Source: Armatimonadota bacterium
GTDB taxonomy: Bacteria; Sysuimicrobiota; Sysuimicrobiia; Sysuimicrobiales; Sysuimicrobiaceae
Assembly: GCA_031432545.1 (NCBI GenBank)
Contig: JAVKGX010000011.1
Span: 1 to 61,571 of the forward strand
Direction of reading: 5' to 3'
Length of the DNA stretch: 61,571 nucleotides
The notes beneath the pieces were generated by a model. It was given only the letters and a program-made list of their open reading frames with translations. It did no database searches and was not told the origin of the DNA. The number at the start of each line of letters is the position of its first letter. Position 1 is the first letter of the stretch. A program made the position numbers and the translations under genes. This document shows, one piece after another, positions 55,566 through 61,571 of this stretch.

Positions 55566-56167
55566 AGGCCGCGACGAGGAACGACGATCTGAGTCCCGCA
55601 CGTCTCGACCGTGCCCGCATCGAGGCGGCGGTGCGGGAGATCCTGGAGGCGATCGGCGAGGACGCACAGCGCGAGGGCCTGGCCCAGACGCCGCGGCGGA
55701 TCGCCGAGATGTACGAGGAACTGTTCGCCGGGCTGCACCACGACCCCCGCGAGCTGCTGGAGGTCGGGTTCGACGACGAGGATCACCACGAGATGGTGGT
55801 CGTCAGGGACATCCCCTTCTACAGCATGTGCGAGCATCACCTCATGCCGTTTCACGGCGTGGCGCACGTCGGCTACATCCCGCGGGGCCGGATCCTGGGT
55901 GTCAGCAAGATCGCCCGTCTGGTCGAGATCCTGGCGCGCCGACCGCAGGTCCAGGAGCGGCTGACGTCGCAGATCGCCGACTTCCTGTGCGTGGAAGGCT
56001 TGGGTGCCCTCGGTGCCGGCGTCGTGATCGAAGCGGAGCATCTGTGCATGACTGCACGCGGCATCCGCAAGCCCGGCAGCAAGGTCGTCACCTCCGCGAC
56101 GCGCGGAGTGTTTCGCGACGATGCGCGCACGCGCGCGGAGTTCTTCTCCCTGGTTGGTCACAGTTGA
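55556..56167 (+). CDS. folE: GTP cyclohydrolase I
   Basis: 203 aa. First step of folate synthesis. Zinc and active-site motifs: [64 protein letters not shown] and a C-terminal [11 protein letters not shown] at 55556 is inside the end of folP, so the two are coupled. An N-terminal 25-residue lead is normal for the family. Confidence 0.96.
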   Translation: MDVKAATRNDDLSPARLDRARIEAAVREILEAIGEDAQREGLAQTPRRIAEMYEELFAGLHHDPRELLEVGFDDEDHHEMVVVRDIPFYSMCEHHLMPFHGVAHVGYIPRGRILGVSKIARLVEILARRPQVQERLTSQIADFLCVEGLGALGAGVVIEAEHLCMTARGIRKPGSKVVTSATRGVFRDDARTRAEFFSLVGHS

Positions 56168-56184
56168 GACCTTCCTCGCACTGA

Positions 56185-57240
56185 ATGCTTCCGGAGCCGT
56201 CGCGCGCGACCGTTCTCCTAGGCAGCGCGGTGCTGCTCGCCATCAGTGTGGGAGCCGGCGTGGCGGTCGGCTCGGTCTCGGTGCCGCTGCCATTGACGGT
56301 CCGGGCCCTGCTGGACCCGGCGTCCGTCCCGCCGGAGTTGCGGACGATCGTCGCGGACCTGCGCGCGCCGCGCGTGCTGCTGGCGGCCCTCGTCGGCGGG
56401 GGATTGGCGGCGTCGGGCGTGACCTACCAGGGATTGTTCCGCAACGCGCTGGCCGATCCGTACGTGATCGGTGTTTCCGCGGGCGCCGCCCTGGGCGCGG
56501 TGGTCGCCATTGCCCTCGGAGCGGGAGGGCTCACGGTGCCGATCGCCGCGTTCGCGAGCGCGCTGTGCACCGTGGGGTTGGTGTTCCAGATCGCACGGCG
56601 CCGGGGGGTGGTGCGCATGGAACACCTGCTGCTGGCCGGCCTAGCCGTCGGCGCGTTCTTCGCCGCACTGCTGTCGGTCGTGCTGATCCTGGCATCCGGA
56701 TCGCTGCAGCAATCGCTCGCGTGGCTGATGGGCGGGTTCGGTGGCCGCGGATGGCGTCACGTGGGGATCGCCACGCCGTTCGTCGTCTTCGGGTACGTGC
56801 TGGCCCAGCTGCGCACGCGGGAACTCGACCTGCTCTTGCTTTCGGAGGATGAAGCGCGGTCGATGGGTGTGCACGTCTCGCGGACGCGGGGGGTGCTGAT
56901 CGCCGCGGCGACCCTGATGACCGCGGCCTCCGCGGCCGTCGCCGGCCTGATCGGTTTCGTGGGTCTGATCGTGCCGCACCTGGTGCGGCGCCTGACCGGC
57001 CCGGACCACAGAGTCTTGCTTCCGGCGTCGGCGCTGTGCGGGGGATCGCTGGTGGTGCTGGCCGACCTCGCCGCGCGCACGGTCGCTCCGCCCATCGAGA
57101 TCCCCGTGGGGGCGGTGACGGCGCTGCTGGGCGTGCCGTTCTTCCTGTGGCTGCTGTTCCGAGGGGAAGCGCGGGCGGCGGGCGGAGGCCAGGAGCCCGA
57201 CACGAACGATCCGCCCCGTCGGCCCTGGACCGCCGGCTGA
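56185..57240 (+). CDS. FecCD/BtuC-type iron-siderophore or B12 permease, orphan
   Basis: 351 aa with about ten membrane helices. Signatures of BtuC/FecD: LRAPRVLLAALVGGGLAASGVTYQGL, LADPYVIGVSAGAALGA, GGFGGRGWRHV, LIGFVGLIVPHLVRRLTGPDH and PIEIPVGAVTALLGVPFFLWLL. Imports ferric siderophores, haem or cobalamin with an ATPase and a binding protein. Neither partner is adjacent: folE lies on one side and a tRNA on the other. Confidence 0.9.
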   Translation: MLPEPSRATVLLGSAVLLAISVGAGVAVGSVSVPLPLTVRALLDPASVPPELRTIVADLRAPRVLLAALVGGGLAASGVTYQGLFRNALADPYVIGVSAGAALGAVVAIALGAGGLTVPIAAFASALCTVGLVFQIARRRGVVRMEHLLLAGLAVGAFFAALLSVVLILASGSLQQSLAWLMGGFGGRGWRHVGIATPFVVFGYVLAQLRTRELDLLLLSEDEARSMGVHVSRTRGVLIAAATLMTAASAAVAGLIGFVGLIVPHLVRRLTGPDHRVLLPASALCGGSLVVLADLAARTVAPPIEIPVGAVTALLGVPFFLWLLFRGEARAAGGGQEPDTNDPPRRPWTAG

Positions 57241-57248
57241 TCGAACCC

Positions 57249-57322
57249 TGGAGGCGACGCCCGGATTCGAACCGGGGGTGGGGGTTTTGCAGACCCCTGC
57301 CTTGCCGCTTGGCTACGTCGCC
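57249..57322 (-). tRNA. tRNA-Cys (GCA)
   Basis: 74 nt including an encoded CCA. Acceptor GGCGACG pairs with CGTCGCC; the discriminator is U, as required for Cys. Anticodon GCA lies in CTGCAAA and the T arm contains GGTTCGAATCC. A TACAAT-type -10 on the same strand lies at 57335-57340. Confidence 0.95.
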
Positions 57323-57398
57323 TCGGGCAACTGCATTGTAACATCGTCTGTTGCCACCTGCCACGGACTCGCCGGGTCGACCCGCAAGGTCGATGTAG

Positions 57399-57404
57399 TA
57401 TAAT
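57399..57404 (+). promoter_or_regulatory. -10 element of the sugar ABC operon
   Basis: TATAAT, about 95 bases before the first permease. No strong -35 matches at 17-18 bases (GTCGAC region). Leaves an 85-90 base leader without a recognised riboswitch. Confidence 0.45.
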
Positions 57405-57498
57405 TCGTGCTGCACTCCTGCTGCAGCGGCCCAAGGCGTACGGTGACGGATCCGGTGTCGCCTCCGCTCGACCGGACAGCCCGCGGGGAGGCCGTCGC

Positions 57499-58440
57499 AT
57501 GAGATCGGCGGCGGTCGGGGTGCGCTCCGTGGCCGATGCACTGGCCCGAGGCGGGCGCTGGGCGCGGCGGGAGCGGGTCCTAGGGCCGGCGCTGATCCTG
57601 CCAGCCTTCCTGTACGTCGCCCTCCTCGTTGGACTGCCCTTCCTGTATGCCCTCTACCTCAGCATGAGCGACGCCACGACAGGGAATCCCTACGGGTCTT
57701 TCATCGGGTTGAGGAACTTCGTCGAGGTCGTCGAGACGCCGGTGTTCCAAAACGCCGTCAGGAACACGTTCGTCTTCACGATCTCCGCCCAGTTGGCAAC
57801 CGTCGTGCTCGCCAATGTCCTGGCGCGGGCCCTCAACGCGAGCTTCCGCGGCAAGGGGCTGGTCCTGTTCCTGATCCTCCTCCCATGGGTCGCACCCGTC
57901 TCGCTCGCTACGATCGGTTGGCTGTGGATCCTGCACGCACGGTTCAGCGTCATCGACTGGGTCCTGTGGCAGCTGAGCCTGCTGCCCCACGACACGAACA
58001 TGTTCTGGCTGGGCAAGCCCAACCTCGCGATGCTGTCGGTCGTCACGGTGCACGTCTGGCGGTTGTTGCCGTTCGCCACCGTCGTGCTTCTCGCGGGCCT
58101 GACCTCGCTGCCCAGGGACCTGCTCGACCAGGCCGAGGTGGACGGCGCCGGATTCTGGCGCCGATTGTTCCAGGTGGAATTGCCTCTGCTGCTGCCGATC
58201 ACCAGCGTCGTCGTGCTGTTCGGCACGATCTTCACCTTCACCGACATGGCGGTCGTGTACGTCCTCACACGCGGCGGCCCGTTCGACACCACCCAGGTGC
58301 TGTCGAGCCTCGCGTTCTTCAAAGGGATCGTGGGCGGCAACCTCAGCGTCGGGGCGGCGATTTCCCTGTTCCTGTTCCCGGTCCTGTTCATCGTCGCGAT
58401 CCTGGTCCTCCGGATCGCCCGCAGCGCGGAGGTGACCTGA
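57499..58440 (+). CDS. Carbohydrate ABC transporter permease (MalF-like)
   Basis: 313 aa. Six or more membrane helices; FLYVALLVGLPFLYALYLSM at the start, then the EAA loop PRDLLDQAEVDGAGFWRRLFQVELPLLLP that contacts the ATPase. No ATPase gene is nearby, so a shared MsmK/UgpC-type ATPase encoded elsewhere is likely. ATG 57499 gives a 25-residue charged N terminus. The stop overlaps the next ATG. Confidence 0.92.
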   Translation: MRSAAVGVRSVADALARGGRWARRERVLGPALILPAFLYVALLVGLPFLYALYLSMSDATTGNPYGSFIGLRNFVEVVETPVFQNAVRNTFVFTISAQLATVVLANVLARALNASFRGKGLVLFLILLPWVAPVSLATIGWLWILHARFSVIDWVLWQLSLLPHDTNMFWLGKPNLAMLSVVTVHVWRLLPFATVVLLAGLTSLPRDLLDQAEVDGAGFWRRLFQVELPLLLPITSVVVLFGTIFTFTDMAVVYVLTRGGPFDTTQVLSSLAFFKGIVGGNLSVGAAISLFLFPVLFIVAILVLRIARSAEVT

Positions 58441-59288
58441 TGTTCCGTCGTTGGCGGCGGCGGGCGCGGTCGGTGGGGCGGACGGCGATCCTCGGGCTCT
58501 TCTCGGTCTTCGCGGCGTTCCCGTTCGCGTGGATGCTCATCACGGCGTTCAAGCGCAACTCGGATCTGTACAACCCGGCGAACAACCCGTTCTGGTTCAA
58601 CGAACCCCCCACGCTCGAGCACCTGCACTACGTCTTCACGAAGACGATGTACGCGAACTGGATCACCAACACCGCGATCATCGGGGTCGCCGTCGTGGTG
58701 ATCACCCTGCTGCTGGCCCTGCCCGCCGGGTACAGCCTGTCCCGGTTCCTCGGCGCACACGGCACGCGGCTGGGGATCGCGATGTTCCTCGTTTACTTGG
58801 TGCCCCCGACGCTGCTGTTCATCCCGCTGGCGCGCGTAGTCAGTGACCTGGGCATCCACAATACGGTGTGGTCGCTCATCGTCGTCTACCCAACGATCAC
58901 CGTGCCATTCTCCACCTGGTTGCTCATGGGTTTCTTCAAGTCCATTCCGCGCGAGCTGGAAGAACAGGCGCTGGTGGACGGCTACGGTCGACTGGGGTCG
59001 TTCCTACGGATCACCCTGCCGCTGGCAGTGCCCGGGATCGTCGCGGTGGTGATCTTCAGCTTCACGATCTCCGCGCAGGAGTTCGTGTACGCGCTGACGT
59101 TCGTTACGAACACGGCGCAGAAGACGGTCAGCGTCGGCGTCCCGGCGGACATGGTCCGTGGGGACATCTTCGATTGGGGGCCGCTGATGGCGTCGGCCTT
59201 TCTGGCCAGCGTGCCGGTGGCGGTCCTGTACTACTTCGTGCTGGACAAATTCGTCTCGGGATTCACGACCGCGGGCGCAATTCGCTAA
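58440..59288 (+). CDS. Carbohydrate ABC transporter permease (MalG-like)
   Basis: 282 aa, ATG overlapping the MalF-like stop. Six helices with FSVFAAFPFAWMLITAFKRN at the start and the EAA loop PRELEEQALVDGYGRLGSFLRITLPLAVPG. It forms the heterodimeric membrane channel with the preceding gene. Confidence 0.92.
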   Translation: MFRRWRRRARSVGRTAILGLFSVFAAFPFAWMLITAFKRNSDLYNPANNPFWFNEPPTLEHLHYVFTKTMYANWITNTAIIGVAVVVITLLLALPAGYSLSRFLGAHGTRLGIAMFLVYLVPPTLLFIPLARVVSDLGIHNTVWSLIVVYPTITVPFSTWLLMGFFKSIPRELEEQALVDGYGRLGSFLRITLPLAVPGIVAVVIFSFTISAQEFVYALTFVTNTAQKTVSVGVPADMVRGDIFDWGPLMASAFLASVPVAVLYYFVLDKFVSGFTTAGAIR

Positions 59289-59301
59289 AGGGGGTGCGGG
59301 C

Positions 59302-60861
59302 ATGGAGGACGATCGGGAGGAAACGCGGTGGGTGCAGGTCGCAGACGGTCGCTGGCGCCGGATGACCCGGCGTGAGTTCCTTCGGCTCGCGGGCGCGGGG
59401 CTGGCCGCGGCCAGCGTCGGCCCGTTCGTGTTCACCTCGAAGAGCTTTGCCCAGCAGCCAACGCTGCGGATCCTCCAGTGGCGGCATTTCGTTCCCCCGT
59501 ACGACGAGTGGTTCGACAACGTCTTCGCACCCCGATGGGGCCAGAGGAACGGCGTGCGGGTCGTGGTGGAACACGTCGGGCTCGCGGAGATCCCGGCGAT
59601 CGCCGCGGGGGAGGCCGCGCGGGTGGCGGCGGGCGCGGATCCCGGCCACGACCTCATCCAGCACCTCACGCCGCCGGCCACGCTGGAGCGCCAAGTGGAC
59701 GCCGACGCACACCGCGAGGTGATCGAGGAGCTCAAGCGCAGGGTCGGTCCCTACATCGAGCTCGCCGAAAAGAGCACCTTCAACCCGGTGACGCGCCGCT
59801 ACTTCGGCGTGTCGGACAACTTCGTGCCGGATCCGATGCACTACCGCGGATGGCTATGGCGCCAGGCGGCGGCCCGCGTGACGGGCGATCGCCGTGTGCC
59901 GGCAGCAGGCCCGGTGACTTGGGACCACGTCCGATGGGCCGGAAGGGAGCTCAAGCGGATGGGTCATCCCGTCGGCCTGGGGCTGTCGCAGGAGATCGAC
60001 ACGGGGATGTTCCTGCGCGCGCTGATGTACTCGTGGGGCACGTCCGAGCAGGACGAGGGCGGCAACGTCGTCCTCGACAGGCCGCCGTTCCGCCAGCGGA
60101 CGCTCGACGCGCTGCGGTTCGTCAAGGCGCTGTACGATGAGACGATGTTCCCCGGCGTGTTTGCGTGGACCGCGGCGTCCAACAACGAGGAGTTCCTGGC
60201 CGGGCGTGTGTCGATCGCGATGAACGCGATCTCGATCACCCGGACCGCCCAGTCCATGGCCGCACAGGCCATCCGCCGCGGCGAGAACCCGAACGAGTCC
60301 CGGGCCGTCCTGCTCGCGCGGGACACGTTGATCACCGAGCGGGCTCCGGCGGGGCCAGCCGGAGCCAGAGGTCTGGAGCACGTCATGGGTGTGTACACGC
60401 TGTGGCGGAACCGCCCGCGGCCGGTCCGGGAAGCGGCCAAGAAGTTCCTCATCGACCTGATCCTGAGCTTCGACCCTGACGTTGCGGCGCGGGAGGGATG
60501 GCCGCCCGGCAAGTTCCAGGCCAGCCAGGCGTACGACTACCCGACGTTCCAGAACTCCATTTCGCGCGCCAAACGGCTCGCCTACCTCCGGGACGACCCC
60601 GTCAGCAAGGCGGCGGGAGACCGTCCCGACAAACTCGCAACCATCGAGACGGCGTACGAATGGGCACACAATGTCGGATGGCCGGGACCGTCGAGCGCCG
60701 CCATCGACGAGGTCTTCAACACCTGGATCCTGAACGTGATGTTCGCGCGCGTGGCACAGGGCATCGACACGCCGGAGCGTGCCCTCGACGCCGCCGCCGG
60801 ACAGATGCGCAGGATCTTCCAGAAGTGGAGGGAGCAGGGCCTGGTGGGTGGTAGCCGATAG
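59302..60861 (+). CDS. Tat-exported extracellular solute-binding protein
   Basis: 519 aa. A 20-residue charged lead precedes a twin-arginine signal, MTRREFLRLAGAGLAAASVG, ending near FTSKSFAQQ. The mature part resembles family 1 sugar-binding proteins (LRILQWRHFVPPYDEWFDN; GRVSIAMNAISI). It follows the two permeases after 13 bases with AAAGGGGG as ribosome site. Tat export implies folding in the cytoplasm first, possibly with a cofactor or in a harsh environment. No lipobox Cys is seen at the signal end. Confidence 0.9.
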   Translation: MEDDREETRWVQVADGRWRRMTRREFLRLAGAGLAAASVGPFVFTSKSFAQQPTLRILQWRHFVPPYDEWFDNVFAPRWGQRNGVRVVVEHVGLAEIPAIAAGEAARVAAGADPGHDLIQHLTPPATLERQVDADAHREVIEELKRRVGPYIELAEKSTFNPVTRRYFGVSDNFVPDPMHYRGWLWRQAAARVTGDRRVPAAGPVTWDHVRWAGRELKRMGHPVGLGLSQEIDTGMFLRALMYSWGTSEQDEGGNVVLDRPPFRQRTLDALRFVKALYDETMFPGVFAWTAASNNEEFLAGRVSIAMNAISITRTAQSMAAQAIRRGENPNESRAVLLARDTLITERAPAGPAGARGLEHVMGVYTLWRNRPRPVREAAKKFLIDLILSFDPDVAAREGWPPGKFQASQAYDYPTFQNSISRAKRLAYLRDDPVSKAAGDRPDKLATIETAYEWAHNVGWPGPSSAAIDEVFNTWILNVMFARVAQGIDTPERALDAAAGQMRRIFQKWREQGLVGGSR

Positions 60862-60872
60862 GTTCTCGGGGC

Positions 60873-60947
60873 TGGAGCGGGAGACGGGATTCGAACCCGC
60901 GACCTTCTGCATGGCAAGCAGACGCTCTACCCCTGAGCTACTCCCGC
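60873..60947 (-). tRNA. tRNA-Gly (GCC)
   Basis: 75 nt with encoded CCA. Acceptor GCGGGAG pairs with CTCCCGC, discriminator U. D arm GTAGCTCAGGGGTAGAGC; anticodon GCC in CTTGCCA; T arm GGTTCGAATCC. Confidence 0.97.
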
Positions 60948-60961
60948 CCGCTGCACGCCCC

Positions 60962-60990
60962 ATTATAGGGTTGCCCTGCGGCGGGCGCAA
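60962..60990 (-). promoter_or_regulatory. Promoter of tRNA-Gly
   Basis: On the minus strand TTGCGC (60985-60990), a 17-base spacer and perfect TATAAT (60962-60967) lie just upstream of the tRNA. Confidence 0.65.
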
Positions 60991-61000
60991 TGCGTAGGCT
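60971..61000 (+). promoter_or_regulatory. Possible divergent promoter of tRNA-Leu
   Basis: TTGCCC (60971-60976), an 18-base spacer and TAGGCT (60995-61000), 6 bases before the tRNA. It overlaps the minus-strand tRNA-Gly promoter. Confidence 0.4.
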
Positions 61001-61006
61001 GGGGAC

Positions 61007-61095
61007 GGGCGGGTGGCGAAGACGGCAAACGCGGCGGACTTAAAATCCGCTGGGCCAAAGGGTCCTTGTGGGTTCAAGTCCCACCCCGCCCACCA
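61007..61095 (+). tRNA. tRNA-Leu (TAA)
   Basis: 89 nt with encoded CCA. Acceptor GGGCGGG pairs with CCCGCCC, discriminator A as expected for Leu. Anticodon TAA in CTTAAAA; a long class II variable arm (GGGCCAAAGGGTCC) and T arm GGTTCAAGTCC. Confidence 0.96.
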
Positions 61096-61114
61096 CCCTC
61101 CGAGACGGGGGCGT

Positions 61115-61180
61115 CTAGCCGCTTGCGAAAAAGACCAGGTACACCAGCAGCGCGATGAGGATCCACAGCAGTATGCTCAC
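61115..61180 (-). CDS. 21-aa single-span membrane micro-protein
   Basis: Reads MSILLWILIALLVYLVFFAS plus G and TAG. One hydrophobic helix with almost no polar ends. The GTG start at 61180 has GGAGG-type ribosome site (complement of CCCTCC near 61187). It resembles KdpF-like tiny proteins in size and shape only; no kdp genes are present. Second such micro-ORF in the window, after 20404-20496. Confidence 0.45.
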   Translation of the reverse strand: MSILLWILIALLVYLVFFASG

Positions 61181-61288
61181 GGTCAGCCCTCCGGTGGGAG
61201 TGTGTCCTCTCACGTCTAAGATCCATATTCCAGCGGTGGCAGGCGCATTCCTGCGCCAGGCCGAAAGCCTTGCACGAAGCCGGTTTCC

Positions 61289-61316
61289 TTGACACTCGAT
61301 CGGCCGTTGCTATAAT
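61289..61316 (+). promoter_or_regulatory. Strong promoter of the tRNA-Thr-tuf transcript
   Basis: Perfect TTGACA (61289-61294), a 16-base spacer and perfect TATAAT (61311-61316). The best sigma-70 match in the window, fitting a highly expressed translation operon. Confidence 0.85.
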
Positions 61317-61330
61317 CGTCACGGATTTCT

Positions 61331-61354
61331 GGCCCGGCGGGCACGTGCCGGGCC
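61331..61354 (+). promoter_or_regulatory. Leader hairpin upstream of tRNA-Thr
   Basis: GGCCCGGC (61331-61338) pairs perfectly with GCCGGGCC (61347-61354) around an 8-base loop, within the transcribed leader. No T-run follows, so it is probably a processing or stability element rather than a terminator. Confidence 0.5.
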
Positions 61355-61366
61355 GTTGCGTTGGTC

Positions 61367-61571
<205 letters not shown>

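Noticed and set aside
61115-61180. KdpF
   Set aside because: Only size and hydrophobicity agree; no kdpABC genes nearby.

Overview
This 61.6 kb window is high-GC bacterial DNA, almost entirely coding, with short gaps and many ATGA/GTGA stop-start overlaps. Several features point to a deep-branching, high-GC member of the Bacillati (Armatimonadota, Sysuimicrobiota/CSP1-3 or a thermophilic Bacillota-like lineage): a secreted copper-amine-oxidase-type stalk protein, GatCAB, a class I lysyl-tRNA synthetase, L27 without the cleavable extension of Bacillota, and a tRNA-Thr/tuf arrangement. This placement is inferred from gene content only.

Layout. 1-6021: the end of a type I-G (old I-U) CRISPR-Cas locus: cas3 with a C-terminal HD domain, a candidate large subunit, a cas4-cas1 fusion, cas2, a leader-like region and exactly one 36-nt repeat. 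A broken aminotransferase follows directly, so no array is visible. 6539-13168: a LysR regulator, an unusual fused MNT-HEPT protein and a large Lhr-type helicase. 13252-16117: a sigma-54 activator and an RpoN carrying a Cys4 motif. 16215-20348: an Nfu-N-like small protein and a three-subunit molybdenum hydroxylase. 20681-25344: gatCAB and a class III aminotransferase. 25413-33082: dnaE, polA, a NUDIX-MOSC fusion and coaE. 33176-41003: the stalk protein, a Tag-like protein, a DinB relic, folD, folC, class I LysRS and a 2-hydroxyacid dehydrogenase. 41122-44739: an EF-G paralogue and a GAF/HD-GYP protein. 44849-49560: rplU-rpmA-obg-nadD-rsfS, a double GNAT and a DMT transporter. 49679-54566: DUF2089, DUF4097 and a third small protein sharing one helical module, then an ABC-2 exporter. 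54684-57240: folP-folE and a lone FecCD permease. 57249-61571: four tRNAs, a carbohydrate ABC importer with a Tat-exported binding protein, a micro-ORF and the start of tuf.

How the genes relate. Folate and one-carbon genes (folD, folC, folP, folE) are spread over two sites. Genome-maintenance genes (dnaE, polA, NUDIX-MOSC, lhr, Tag-like) are frequent. The parts most likely to hold something undescribed are the leader-plus-single-repeat CRISPR remnant, the MNT-HEPT fusion with both signature motifs altered, the NUDIX-MOSC fusion translationally coupled to polA, the shared-module cluster at 49.7-51.8 kb and two membrane micro-ORFs.
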